A DNA stretch of 38,793 nt from Patescibacteria group bacterium (GTDB taxonomy: Bacteria; Patescibacteriota; Minisyncoccia; UBA6257; 2-01-FULL-56-20), in contig JAGWKM010000008.1 in NCBI GenBank assembly GCA_028865305.1, positions 1 through 38,793 on the forward strand, written 5' to 3'. The position numbers were made by a program, and so were the translations under genes. The notes under the pieces are model-generated. The model was not told where the DNA came from, ran no database searches, and saw only the letters and a list, made by a program, of their open reading frames with translations. Positions within the stretch are counted from its first letter, which is position 1, and each line of letters starts with the position of its first letter. Shown here in pieces: positions 1 to 7,743 of the stretch.

Positions 1-3
1 TAA

Positions 4-103
4 TAATGTCTAATTAATAATTAATAACGAATGTCCAACGAAGAATTTTCAAAGACATTCTGGCATTAAACATTCGTTATTAATGAGTCATTATTAATTA
101 GAA
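4..103. repeat. AT-rich inverted repeat, spacer type
   Basis: The stretch reads as an imperfect inverted repeat: bases 11-20 match the reverse complement of 91-100, and 20-34 match the reverse complement of 70-84 (arm ATTAATAACGAATGT). It lies downstream of pilT. Closely similar sequence with the same CGTTATTAAT core recurs at 7190-7300 and 20275-20357, so it is one member of a dispersed spacer family in this genome. No coding capacity is evident. Confidence 0.75.
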
Positions 104-108
104 ATTTC

Positions 109-167
109 CCAAACCCTGGATCCCGGGTCAAGCTTGCCTACCGGCAGGCGGGCCCAGGATGACAGAA
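109..167. repeat. Palindromic REP-like sequence
   Basis: GC-rich sequence next to the AT-rich repeat, with facing words CTGGATCCCGGG and CCCAGGATGACAG around a small palindrome TGCCTACCGGCAGGC (135-149). The palindrome word TGCCTACCGGCAG occurs again, inverted, in the apical part of the hairpin locus at 7617-7629. A similar ...CCGGGATGACA word is found inside thrS near 22105. It looks like an intergenic palindromic repeat; a terminator role for pilT is possible but there is no clear T-run. Confidence 0.4.
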
Positions 168-171
168 AAAA

Positions 172-1245
172 CTACATTCTCTCTAATAATATCCTCAACT
201 CCGCCGGATTCAGCGAATACAGCTCCGCATTCTCCAGGGTTACCTCCTTATTCTTCACTAGATTCGCAAGCGACCGGTTCAAGGTCACCATGCCTTCCTG
301 CAAACTGGTCTCGATCACGAGGTCGATCTGGTACACTTTCCGTTCGCGGATAAGGTTGCGGATGGCGGGATTCACGATCATGATCTCCATGGCCGGCACC
401 CGGCCGCCGGCTACGCGCGGGAGGAGCCGCTGCGAAACGATGGCGACGAGCGTCGCCGCAAGCTGAGACGTAACCTGGCCCTGCTGCTCCGCCGGGAAGG
501 AGTCGATGATGCGGTCGATGGTCTGCGCCGCGGAATTCGTATGGAGAGTCGCGAAAACCAAGTGGCCGGTTTCGGCCGCCGTCATCGCCGTGTCAATGGA
601 AACCGTGTCGCGCATTTCGCCGATCATAATCACATCGGGGTCTTGGCGCAAAACGGTCCGCAGCGCCGCGTGGAAGCCGACCGTATCGCTGCCGACTTCA
701 CGCTGGGAAATGATGCATTTGTCCTGCGTGAAAAGATATTCGACCGGATCCTCGATCGTGATGATATGGTCCGAGCGCTCGTGGTTCACTTCATCCACCA
801 TGGCCGCCAGGGTCGTCGATTTGCCATGCCCCGCGGGGCCGACGACGAGGATAAACCCTTGCGATAATTTCGTAAAATCGTGAACCAGCGGCGGCAGGTT
901 CAGTTCTTCGATGGTCCTGATGCGTCCCGGCACCAGGCGTAACGCGGCCGCCATAAAACCGCGCTGATAAAACACATTCACGCGGAATCGCGCCTTGTCC
1001 TCGAAACTGTAAGCGAAGTCGATTTGCCGGTCTTTTGCCAGCCGTTCTTTCTGTTCCGGCGTGAGCATTTCGCCGATGATGCCGGCGGCGGATTCCGCCG
1101 TAAGTATGGATTCCTTTTGGAGCGGCACCAGGACTCCGTCAACGCGGAGCGTCGGCCGCTTGCCGACAGCAAGGTGAAGGTCGGAGGCGTTCTGGCGGGC
1201 GCAGGCGGTGAGGAGGTCGGTTAGTTTTTGTTTGAAGTCGTCCAT
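172..1245 (-). CDS. pilT: PilT-family pilus retraction ATPase
   Basis: Hexameric AAA-type ATPase that powers depolymerisation of type IV pili at the inner face of the membrane. The 357-residue protein has the family's usual length. Visible motifs are a Walker A loop GPAGHGKST at residues 136-144 (a variant of GPTGSGKST), the Asp box ITIEDPVEY at 162-170, Walker B DVIMIGEMRD at 204-213 and the His box TGHLVFATLHTN at 226-237. It is the last gene seen of the pil operon, 78 bases after pilB, with a heptad-repeat spacer between. pilC and pilin genes are not in the window and may lie beyond its left edge. Confidence 0.95.
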   Translation of the reverse strand: MDDFKQKLTDLLTACARQNASDLHLAVGKRPTLRVDGVLVPLQKESILTAESAAGIIGEMLTPEQKERLAKDRQIDFAYSFEDKARFRVNVFYQRGFMAAALRLVPGRIRTIEELNLPPLVHDFTKLSQGFILVVGPAGHGKSTTLAAMVDEVNHERSDHIITIEDPVEYLFTQDKCIISQREVGSDTVGFHAALRTVLRQDPDVIMIGEMRDTVSIDTAMTAAETGHLVFATLHTNSAAQTIDRIIDSFPAEQQGQVTSQLAATLVAIVSQRLLPRVAGGRVPAMEIMIVNPAIRNLIRERKVYQIDLVIETSLQEGMVTLNRSLANLVKNKEVTLENAELYSLNPAELRILLERM

Positions 1246-1254
1246 GGGTCTTTT

Positions 1255-1320
1255 TATATGAGGTATTTTGTATAAAGTATTATGTATACCTTATACATTA
1301 TACCTTATACATTATACAAA
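1255..1320. repeat. Heptad-repeat inverted array between pilB and pilT
   Basis: Read on the minus strand the pilB-proximal half contains consecutive seven-base units GTATAAT, GTATAAG, GTATAAT, GTATAAG; the other half contains complementary words, so the spacer can fold back on itself. The unit is the same as in the direct array at 16107-16183. It separates two cotranscribed genes, so it is unlikely to be a simple operon terminator. Confidence 0.8.
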
Positions 1321-1323
1321 AAA

Positions 1324-3048
1324 CTACACTTCCTCCGTTTCCCTCACAACTTCCTCGATCGACACCAATCCCCTTAACGCCTTAATCACGCCGTCCTGCC
1401 GCAACGTCAACATCCCTTGCCGCCTTGCTTCCGCCAAAATCTTTTGGATGGTGAGATTGCCGCCCGCAATCAACTGTTCGATCTCCGGCGTCATCCGGAA
1501 AACCTCGTAAATGGCCATCCGCCCCTGGATGCCGCGCCCCTTGCAGGCCGCACACCCCTTGGCGTGGTAAACCTGGTACGGCTCGGCGAAATCCTTCCTG
1601 GCTTCTTCCGGCAAGTCCGCGAGCGCCCGCCGGATGACCTGTTGCACTTCGCCCGCTGCCGGTTCTGGCGCCTTGCAGTTCGGGCAAAGCGTCCCTATGA
1701 GCCGCTGGGCTATCATGAGATTCAGCGAAACCGGCAGCAGGAACGGTTCCACCTTCAAATCCATAAGCCGCGGAATGACGCCGGCGGCGTTGTTGGTGTG
1801 CAAGGTAGAAAGCACGATGTGGCCGGTCAAGGCGGCCTGCACGGCGAGGCCGGCGGTCTCGGCGTCGCGGATCTCGCCGACCATGATGACGTCCGGGTCC
1901 TGGCGGACGATCTCGCGGAGGCCGGAAGCGAAGTCGTAGCCGATCTCCGGCCGCACCTGCGATTGGTTGATGCCGGAAACGAAATATTCCACCGGATCTT
2001 CGAGTGAAACAATGTTCACGTCCTCCTGGTTCATCTGCTGCAAAAAGGCGTAAAGCGTCGTCGTCTTGCCGGAACCGGTCGGCCCCGTGATCAGGATCAT
2101 GCCGTATGGCTTCTCGAGGCCCGCCTTCACGATTTCCCTGTTCTTATACTGGAACGGCAAGCTCTCAAAATTTTTCAATCCCTGCGACGGGTCGAGGACG
2201 CGGATGGCCACCTTTTCTCCGAGCGGCGTCGGAAAGGTGGACACGCGGAAATCGATATCCTTATCCATGATGCGCGACCGGAACCGCCCGTCCTGCGGAA
2301 TGCGGGTTTCATCTATCTTCATGCTCGAAATGACCTTCACGCGCGAGATAACCGGCTGGCCGAGCGTGGGCGGCAAAAGCGCCACCTGCCGCAAGTCGCC
2401 ATCGATGCGGAACCTGATGCGGACGCCGTTCTCCTGCGGTTCAATATGGACATCCGATGCCTTGCTGAAAACCGCTTCTTTCAAAGTATCGGCTACGATC
2501 TTGATGACCGGCGCCTCTTCGCCGACCGCGGCATCATCCAGCCGCACGATCTTTTGGGCCGAAGCACTGCTCTCCGCGCCAATCGACTGCACGGCCCGGG
2601 CGATTTCCGTGCGATAGGGCGAATATTTCCGGAGCACCGCCTCCCAATCCGCGTAGGAAATCACATAAACGCCAAGATTGTAATGGCCGCGCCGAGCAAC
2701 GAACTTCAATGCGTCCTGGGCTTTCGCATCATCCGGATGCACCATGCCGGCCACGAGAAGGCCGTCCTGCAGGCCAAGCGGCACGACGCCGTAATTCCTG
2801 GCCGTTTCTTCGGGAATGAGATCCAGCAATTCCTGGTTGACGGTCGCCGGGTCTATCTTTTGGTATGGAACATTCAAAAGCGAGCTTTTGAGCTCTGCGA
2901 TTTTTTCACTCGGCACGATCCGCTCCTCCTCGATGATGGCCTCGGCCGGTTTTGATTTGATGAGGGCGTCACGTTTCAGGCGGCTGACGAGCTGCGGCGT
3001 AATCAGGTTCTGGCGTTCTAGTTGTTCAAGAAGTTGTTCGTCAGTCAT
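1324..3048 (-). CDS. pilB: PilB-family pilus assembly ATPase
   Basis: Cytoplasmic extension ATPase that drives pilin polymerisation. The 574 residues comprise an N-terminal GSPII_E (MshEN-type) region at about 1-150, then the ATPase. Seen are Walker A GPTGSGKT at 322-329, Asp box SLEDPVEYF near 348-356, Walker B PDVIMVGEIRD near 385-395, the His box TGHIVLSTLHTNN near 408-420, and a tetracysteine zinc site, C455/C458 and C499/C502, as is usual for PilB/GspE. It precedes pilT in the same operon. The spacer to the preceding small gene carries another inverted repeat. Confidence 0.96.
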   Translation of the reverse strand: MTDEQLLEQLERQNLITPQLVSRLKRDALIKSKPAEAIIEEERIVPSEKIAELKSSLLNVPYQKIDPATVNQELLDLIPEETARNYGVVPLGLQDGLLVAGMVHPDDAKAQDALKFVARRGHYNLGVYVISYADWEAVLRKYSPYRTEIARAVQSIGAESSASAQKIVRLDDAAVGEEAPVIKIVADTLKEAVFSKASDVHIEPQENGVRIRFRIDGDLRQVALLPPTLGQPVISRVKVISSMKIDETRIPQDGRFRSRIMDKDIDFRVSTFPTPLGEKVAIRVLDPSQGLKNFESLPFQYKNREIVKAGLEKPYGMILITGPTGSGKTTTLYAFLQQMNQEDVNIVSLEDPVEYFVSGINQSQVRPEIGYDFASGLREIVRQDPDVIMVGEIRDAETAGLAVQAALTGHIVLSTLHTNNAAGVIPRLMDLKVEPFLLPVSLNLMIAQRLIGTLCPNCKAPEPAAGEVQQVIRRALADLPEEARKDFAEPYQVYHAKGCAACKGRGIQGRMAIYEVFRMTPEIEQLIAGGNLTIQKILAEARRQGMLTLRQDGVIKALRGLVSIEEVVRETEEV

Positions 3049-3061
3049 GATTTAACATAAG

Positions 3062-3139
3062 CAAGGAGTAAGCAACACGAAAAAAAGGATATCTCTTATT
3101 CTCCCTCCCCTGTCCCATTCTTTTTTTCTTACTCCTTGT
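3062..3139. repeat. Inverted spacer repeat upstream of pilB
   Basis: Arms CAAGGAGTAAG (about 3063-3073) and CTTACTCCTTG (about 3128-3138) face each other around a pyrimidine-rich centre. The arm reads as a run of degenerate seven-base units. It lies between two genes of the pil operon, ends next to the stop codon of the upstream gene and is built like the other spacers of this window. Confidence 0.65.
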
Positions 3140-3439
3140 TTACGGGCTCACAAACGGATTCGGCCTCCCGACGGCACCGGGGCCGGTCGGCGTGGGAGCG
3201 GGAACATACTGTTTGAGCGACTGATAAACGGTATTCCCTAAAATATCCTGCGGATTCTGGGTTTGGCCGGAAACGGAAAGGATTGCCTGGAGGTTGCCGG
3301 GCGGGGCAATAATGGCCACCGGCGGCGTGATCAGGAAAATATAATAAACCGCAACGACCAAAATGACGATGACCGAGATCCATCCGAGAAAACTGATGAT
3401 ATTCGAGCTTGTTTTTTCCTCTTCGATGATGATAGCCAT
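3140..3439 (-). CDS. Small membrane protein of the pilus operon
   Basis: A 99-residue protein with a short charged N-terminus (IIIEEEKTSS), one hydrophobic segment at about residues 14-38, and a proline-rich C-terminal tail. No family is recognised. It sits between pilO and pilB, the position where PilP or another alignment-complex subunit might be expected, so a structural role in the pilus inner-membrane complex is plausible, but there is no sequence motif to prove this. It follows pilO by 20 bases and shares its strand. Confidence 0.75.
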   Translation of the reverse strand: MAIIIEEEKTSSNIISFLGWISVIVILVVAVYYIFLITPPVAIIAPPGNLQAILSVSGQTQNPQDILGNTVYQSLKQYVPAPTPTGPGAVGRPNPFVSP

Positions 3440-3459
3440 GGAAAATTAACTGCTAATCC

Positions 3460-4062
3460 TTATGGTAATTGGTAATACGCCTGCAATACCAAATTGTAGG
3501 CGAAATAATCAACGGAGGCCGACTTTCCTCCCGTGGATCCCGTGAACGGCTGGATTGCGACGTTCTCGATGTCGAAAAGCCGGATGTTGGTTTCGAGGTC
3601 CGCAATGAATTGCTTGAAATTCTCATAGCTTCCTGTTGCAACGAGTTTAAACGAGATCGTGCCTACCGGCTGAAGGAGCGCCGTCGAAGAACTGTTTCCG
3701 ATATTTGAGGATTTCTGCAAGGTTGGCGTGGAAACCGCGACCGACGAAAGACTGATATTATCCTGACTCGCAATGCCCTCGATCTGCGCCAGGGCTCCGG
3801 CCACATCTTCCCCCACGGGCAGCGCGGCTCCAAGGCCCTGCGCATTTTGGCTTTGCTCGTTATAAGAAGCAAGTATGCTTTGCGCCTGCTTTACGAGCGC
3901 AGACATACTGGTAAAGAGCCCTTGGTTCGCGATCTCCTCGCCGCGCAGGGATTCAACCTGGCTGTATGCCGGCTGTACGAATTCAAAAAAAACAACAAAA
4001 GCGACCACGAGGAACACCAGGGCGACCAACATGCTGACAAGCCGTTTGGAAGATTGCTTCAT
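3460..4062 (-). CDS. pilO: PilO-like pilus alignment protein
   Basis: The 200-residue protein has a short cytoplasmic N-terminus, a membrane segment at about 9-30 (LVSMLVALVFLVVAFVVFFE), a coiled-coil-like stretch at about 30-70 and a ferredoxin-like periplasmic region. This is the layout of PilO, which forms a heterodimer with PilN and links PilM to the outer parts of the pilus machine. Its start codon overlaps the pilN stop as ATGA, implying translational coupling. Assignment rests on topology and gene order rather than on strong residue motifs. Confidence 0.8.
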   Translation of the reverse strand: MKQSSKRLVSMLVALVFLVVAFVVFFEFVQPAYSQVESLRGEEIANQGLFTSMSALVKQAQSILASYNEQSQNAQGLGAALPVGEDVAGALAQIEGIASQDNISLSSVAVSTPTLQKSSNIGNSSSTALLQPVGTISFKLVATGSYENFKQFIADLETNIRLFDIENVAIQPFTGSTGGKSASVDYFAYNLVLQAYYQLP

Positions 4063-4616
4063 GGGTGTTGCGCCGAAAATATGGCCGGATTCATGAGTAA
4101 AGACAGGTTAAACTGCGGAATACCGCCCGCAACCGGCATAATGACATTTGAAAGGCTCACGGACTTCACCTCCGGATCCGACTGGAAAATCGCCATTTGT
4201 TGGTTCAAGTCGGCCGTGGTTTTAGCCGTTCCGTTGAGCGTCACCTGATTTCCGGAAGCGAAACTGAAACCCGTATAGGAAACATTGGCTTCGGTGCGGC
4301 TCTCGAGCCAGCTGAGAAAATTCGCAAAGGCAGTATGCTTGTTGACGAGATTCTTCAGGTTGGACAGTTCCGAATAATAGGCAAGTATCTTTTGCTGGTC
4401 GGCTGATGAAATCGATTGGTTCAGCTGGTTGATCTGATTTTGCGTTCCCGAAATCTGCGCGTTCAAAATAGGCGTGTAGACCGCCGCGAGGCCGAGGTAA
4501 AGCGCGATCACGATCACCAAAAGCCCGCCAGAATAAAACAAGATGCCTCCGGACCATCCGGGGGTTTTCACCGGTTCGCGGGCTAATTTTTCAACGACTT
4601 GAGTTGGAAGCGGCAT
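4059..4616 (-). CDS. pilN: PilN-like pilus assembly protein
   Basis: Membrane protein with a short cytoplasmic N-terminus that would bind PilM, a hydrophobic segment at about residues 22-46, and a coiled coil (NQINQLNQSISSADQQ) followed by a globular domain. The order pilM-pilN-pilO supports the call. I use the ATG at 4616 (MPLPTQVV). The longer frame from 4637 would add seven residues encoded by the heptad-repeat spacer and is a less natural start, though it cannot be excluded. The stop overlaps the pilO start. Confidence 0.8.
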   Translation of the reverse strand: MPLPTQVVEKLAREPVKTPGWSGGILFYSGGLLVIVIALYLGLAAVYTPILNAQISGTQNQINQLNQSISSADQQKILAYYSELSNLKNLVNKHTAFANFLSWLESRTEANVSYTGFSFASGNQVTLNGTAKTTADLNQQMAIFQSDPEVKSVSLSNVIMPVAGGIPQFNLSLLMNPAIFSAQHP

Positions 4617-4697
4617 GCGATTTGAGACAGGGAACAAGAGACAGGGAACAGAGAATTAACGCTATTCTTTCCCTGTTCCTTGTCTCATGTTCCTTGT
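4617..4697. repeat. Heptad-repeat inverted spacer between pilM and pilN
   Basis: One arm contains units GGAACAA, GAGACAG and GGAACAG; the other contains the complementary CCCTGTTCCTTGTCTC word. The arms flank a short AT-rich centre (GAATTAACGCTATTC). The same GGAACAG unit is found inside rpoBC at about 30058-30093. An upstream in-frame ATG for pilN lies inside this array. Confidence 0.8.
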
Positions 4698-4700
4698 TTC

Positions 4701-5786
4701 TTACATAAAATTCCTCATTCCTAACCCCAGCGCGACGCTCATCAAGGGAGCTAATTCCGGCACGAGCGGCTGGATCTCGCCCGGATATTCGAATTTCACG
4801 AATGGTGCGGCTTTGACCACCGGAACGCCGAACTCGCGCTCGAAATATTTTTCGACGCCCAAGAGATTTGCTCCGCCGCCGGCAAGCATGACCCGCTCAG
4901 TTTTCTTGGCAAGCGGAAACTGCTGCCCGTAAGCAAACTGGGCCTTCTTCACCTCATTTATTATAGCATCCACGAAAGGCATCATGATTGTGGACAACTC
5001 GTAACTTGGCCCGGTGCCGACAATCCCCCGTTCTTTTTTCAATTCTTCCGCCCGGAGCGGGTTCAGTCCCAGGCTTGAAGCGAGCGCCTGGGTGAGCGAT
5101 GCTCCGCCGAAGTCACTCTGTGTATTCCATACCAATCCGCCCCCCTCGAAAAAAACGATGTTCGTGGACCGGCTTCCGATATCAACTAGGATGGTAGGCG
5201 TCGGATCGCCGCCAAAAAGCCGGGCCAAGCTCAGGCTTTCGGTCTCAAGCGCGCTCAAACGGAGTCCGGCGGCGGCGAACATTTTGTTATATTTGTTGAT
5301 CTGCTCGTTCGGCACCGAAGTCAGGAAAATTTTCTGGTGGATAAACCCCTGGTCGTCCTGGAATTCCCCTACCTTCATCCAATCGAGCGACACCTCGGAA
5401 AGAGGCAGCGGCACGTATTGCTGCGCCTGAAACCGGAGCGCCTGCTCGACTTCCTGCGGCGCCATTTGCGGAAAATCAAGCACCGTGGTGAATACGCTGA
5501 ACGGAGGCAGCGACGCAATGGCATTGACTGCCGGGGTTCCCATGATCCGCACAAGCGCCCGCAAAAGTTCGATCACTTCCGACTCAAAGATCTTCAAGCT
5601 GCTCGTCTGGAGCGCCTGGTTCGCCCGCGCAAGATACCCGCTCGATTCCAAAAGGCCGTAATTCGAAACCAGCGGCTTCCCGGAGCCGTTCCTCACTTCC
5701 GCCATCTTGATGGAGGTCGTGCCGATATCGACGCCAAGGATCGCGCCGGAGAGGGACCTTTCAAAAAGATTAAAAGGATTTTGCAT
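4701..5786 (-). CDS. pilM: PilM, actin-like pilus assembly ATPase
   Basis: Cytoplasmic actin/FtsA-fold protein that binds the N-terminus of PilN and anchors the pilus motor. The 361-residue protein shows phosphate-binding motifs of the fold: LGVDIGTTSIKMAEV at about 17-31 and ILVDIGSRSTNIVFF near 194-208, with an adenosine-region LAGGGANLLG near 302-311. Length and gene position, first in the pil operon, match PilM. A TTGACT hexamer lies about 40 bases upstream but the -10 is unclear, so the promoter is not annotated. Confidence 0.93.
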   Translation of the reverse strand: MQNPFNLFERSLSGAILGVDIGTTSIKMAEVRNGSGKPLVSNYGLLESSGYLARANQALQTSSLKIFESEVIELLRALVRIMGTPAVNAIASLPPFSVFTTVLDFPQMAPQEVEQALRFQAQQYVPLPLSEVSLDWMKVGEFQDDQGFIHQKIFLTSVPNEQINKYNKMFAAAGLRLSALETESLSLARLFGGDPTPTILVDIGSRSTNIVFFEGGGLVWNTQSDFGGASLTQALASSLGLNPLRAEELKKERGIVGTGPSYELSTIMMPFVDAIINEVKKAQFAYGQQFPLAKKTERVMLAGGGANLLGVEKYFEREFGVPVVKAAPFVKFEYPGEIQPLVPELAPLMSVALGLGMRNFM

Positions 5787-5859
5787 TCGTCTTGATTATT
5801 GGTTATCCCTTAATAGTCAATGGCTCTGAAAAACTGATAATGGATGATTACATTCTACC

Positions 5860-6570
5860 ATGAAACCCGGCAAAATCATTGAAATATTGGCTGATATCTT
5901 CTTCCCGCGCGCCTGCCTCGGCTGCCGCCGGCATCTCGAAACCGGCATAATTTGCGCCGATTGCTTTGCGACCGTTCCCGTGCGGAACACATTCTTTTGC
6001 GGCACTTGCGAGGCACGGATTCCGGCAACCGCCAAAATTTGCCACCCGGAAACCCCGGCGCTCTTCGGTGCCGCCGGGTTTTACGATGATCCGGTATTAA
6101 AAACGCTGATCCATAACCTGAAATTCAGGAATATACGTGAAGCCGCCGGGCCATTGGCGGAACTGATGGCGAAATTCATAAGCCAAACAGGACTGATGAG
6201 CCGGACAGGCCGGGGAGAATATAACGTGGTTCCCGTTCCGCTCTCGCGCGGGCGTTTCTTTGAACGCGGCTATAACCAGGCGGAAGAAATTGCCCGGCGG
6301 CTGGCCGGACGCCTTTCCCTGCCGCTGCTTGATGATGCCCTCATCAAAACCAAATTTACGAAGGCACAGGCAGAAACCAAAAACCTGGCCGAGCGGCGCA
6401 AAAACCTGGCCGGCTGTTTCGCCGTAAAAAAGCCGGAAGCTGTCCATGGAAAGAAAATCTTGCTGATCGATGACGTCACCACGTCCGGAACGACATTCAT
6501 GGAAGCGGCGAGCGCACTGAAAAAGGCCGGGGCAAGGAAAATAATAGCCCTAGCTGCAGCAAAAGCATAA
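5860..6570 (+). CDS. comF: ComF-family phosphoribosyltransferase
   Basis: A 236-residue protein of the ComF/GntX type. The N-terminus carries two CxxC pairs (CLGCRR, CADCF) and a further FCGTC that form a zinc-ribbon region at about residues 19-55. The C-terminal type I phosphoribosyltransferase domain has the PRPP-binding loop ILLIDDVTTSGTT near 201-213. ComF proteins are linked to DNA uptake through type IV pili, and this gene is divergent from the pil operon, which fits a competence role. The exact reaction is not known for the family. Confidence 0.9.
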   Translation: MKPGKIIEILADIFFPRACLGCRRHLETGIICADCFATVPVRNTFFCGTCEARIPATAKICHPETPALFGAAGFYDDPVLKTLIHNLKFRNIREAAGPLAELMAKFISQTGLMSRTGRGEYNVVPVPLSRGRFFERGYNQAEEIARRLAGRLSLPLLDDALIKTKFTKAQAETKNLAERRKNLAGCFAVKKPEAVHGKKILLIDDVTTSGTTFMEAASALKKAGARKIIALAAAKA

Positions 6571-6661
6571 GCGGCGCGAAACCAGAACTCGTTTTAGGAG
6601 CCCATCGAGCCGGATTTTCCTGCTTTCCGGTTTCTCATTCGATTTGTCCGGGTGGAAATGC

Positions 6662-6676
6662 TAAAATTGCCTCATG
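6662..6676 (+). promoter_or_regulatory. -10 box of a leaderless gene
   Basis: TAAAAT at 6662-6667 is followed by exactly six bases and then the ATG at 6674. Transcription would start at or next to the start codon, leaving no room for a ribosome binding site. No -35 match is clear. The same spacing recurs at several other genes in the window. Confidence 0.5.
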
Positions 6677-7141
6677 GCTTCCTTCAGCATCTCCTGGTCC
6701 GCGCCCGAATTCGAATATCGCGACAAAGACGTCGCCTGGTATTGGATCTCCATCATAGCCGCTTCCTGCATCATCGCTTTCGCCGTTTGGCAGCGCGACT
6801 TCCTTTTCGGATTTTTTATCGTGATCGCCGAAATCCTTTTTGTCGCTTGGGGCGACCGCTTCCCCCGCCCCGTGAGTTTCACCCTCACCGAACGGGAGCT
6901 CTCCATCGAGGATAAGAAATCCTACCCCATGAGCCAACTCGAATCGTGGAGCGCCGAACCGCTCGATGATGAATGGACCGAACTCCTTTTTAATTTCAAA
7001 GCAAAACTCAAGACGCCGCTCAAGATGCTCGTGCCCGCGCATCTCGTCGAGGATATCCGCAAGAACCTGAAAACCGTCCTCAGGGAAGTGGAACATCAAC
7101 CCACATTGCTGGATGCATTGGAAAAACTTATCCGTTTTTAA
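6674..7141 (+). CDS. Membrane protein with two N-terminal helices
   Basis: A 155-residue protein. After an aromatic N-terminus (SAPEFEYRDKDVAWYW) come two hydrophobic segments at about residues 23-39 and 43-62, then a soluble domain of about 90 residues, partly predicted strand then helix. This layout matches small membrane proteins widespread in Patescibacteria (similar to DUF5673), but I assign no function. The start is supported by a -10 box six bases upstream rather than by a Shine-Dalgarno sequence. It stands alone between comF and the tRNA cluster. Confidence 0.8.
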   Translation: MASFSISWSAPEFEYRDKDVAWYWISIIAASCIIAFAVWQRDFLFGFFIVIAEILFVAWGDRFPRPVSFTLTERELSIEDKKSYPMSQLESWSAEPLDDEWTELLFNFKAKLKTPLKMLVPAHLVEDIRKNLKTVLREVEHQPTLLDALEKLIRF

Positions 7142-7189
7142 AGTCTTCCCAAATTCATGATTTTGCGGTAAAATAGTCGAGTATTTAGA

Positions 7190-7300
7190 AATCAATAATG
7201 CCTCATGAATAATTAAAAACGAATGTCTGAATGTAAAACGTCCAATGAAAGACCTGGCAATAGCCATTCGTTATTAATTCTTCATCATTAATTGGTCATT
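7190..7300. repeat. Inverted spacer repeat
   Basis: Left-hand words ATAATTAAAAACGAATGTC face right-hand CATTCGTTATTAATTC and CATCATTAATTGGTCAT, giving an imperfect inverted repeat of the same family as bases 4-103. It fills the gap between the membrane protein gene and tRNA-Arg. No gene is seen. Confidence 0.65.
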
Positions 7301-7310
7301 TTTATAAACT

Positions 7311-7382
7311 GCCCTCGTCGTTCAACGGATAGGACGGCAGATTGCGGATCTGCTGATTGAGGTTCGATTCCTCACGGGGGCA
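7311..7382 (+). tRNA. tRNA-Arg (anticodon GCG)
   Basis: Full cloverleaf: acceptor GCCCTCG pairs with CGGGGGC, D stem GTTC/GGAC, anticodon stem GCAGA/TCTGC with loop TTGCGGA, and T arm TGAGG-TTCGATT-CCTCA. Anticodon GCG reads CGC and CGU. Most bacteria read this box with ACG (edited to ICG), so GCG is unusual. CCA is not encoded. Confidence 0.9.
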
Positions 7383-7430
7383 CGGGCGCTTGATAGATCG
7401 ACGACAAAGAATTAAAATTCAGAAACAAAA

Positions 7431-7501
7431 GCGGGTATCGTATAGCGGCATTATGTCACCTTGCCATGGTGAAGATACGGGTTCGACTCCCGTTACCCGC
7501 T
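7431..7501 (+). tRNA. tRNA-Gly (anticodon GCC)
   Basis: Acceptor GCGGGTA pairs with TACCCGC, anticodon stem TCACC/GGTGA encloses loop TTGCCAT, and the T arm is ACGGG-TTCGACT-CCCGT. The discriminator is T and CCA is not encoded. The 3' part of this tRNA is repeated twice just downstream, once inverted (7556-7572) and once direct with one change (about 7663-7686). Confidence 0.92.
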
Positions 7502-7510
7502 CATGGAGAA

Positions 7511-7537
7511 CAAAAATTCCCGATCCGGGAATTTTTG
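7511..7537 (+). terminator. Perfect hairpin after tRNA-Gly
   Basis: Twelve-base-pair stem CAAAAATTCCCG / CGGGAATTTTTG with an ATC loop, ten bases after the tRNA-Gly gene. The run of T in and after the 3' arm makes it a likely transcription terminator for the tRNA. Confidence 0.75.
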
Positions 7538-7553
7538 TTTACCTTGAACGAAA

Positions 7554-7688
7554 TCGGGTAACGGGAGTCGAATCGCAGCACCCCGTGTAGGAAGGTCTGG
7601 GGAACCGTGGGCCTGTCTGCCGGTAGGCAGGTTCCCCAGACCGGGGGTCGGGGTGCTGCGCTCGGGTTCCACTCCCGTTACCCGCTCG
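7554..7688 (+). ncRNA. tRNA-derived long hairpin locus A
   Basis: The region folds into one long hairpin. Perfect stems are 7556-7568 with 7671-7683 (13 bp), 7574-7584 with 7650-7660 (11 bp) and 7594-7606 with 7630-7642 (13 bp), closed by a palindromic tip. The outer strands are inverted copies of the 3' end of the adjacent tRNA-Gly; the right-hand copy has TTCCACT where the tRNA has TTCGACT in the T loop. A word GTGTAGGAAGG and a following TGGGGAACCG are matched by GTATAGGAAGG and TGGAAACCG in locus B (38471-38602, minus strand). A terminator follows. It may be a non-coding RNA, a tRNA relic or a small mobile element. Confidence 0.4.
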
Positions 7689-7695
7689 TAAAAAA

Positions 7696-7736
7696 ACAAA
7701 AACCTCCGATTAATTTCGGAGGTTTTTATTTTTTAT
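7696..7736. terminator. Bidirectional terminator
   Basis: Stem AACCTCCGA / TCGGAGGTT with A-rich sequence on the left and a T-run on the right. It ends locus A on the plus strand and lies just beyond the stop codon of the minus-strand gene at 7744-8505, so it can serve both. Confidence 0.85.
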
Positions 7737-7743
7737 TGGCCGT

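Noticed and set aside
7590-7645. T-box-like word (GGAACCGTGGG) in locus A
   Set aside because: There is no downstream aminoacyl-tRNA synthetase or amino-acid gene on that strand, and the word is part of a perfect stem with its own complement.
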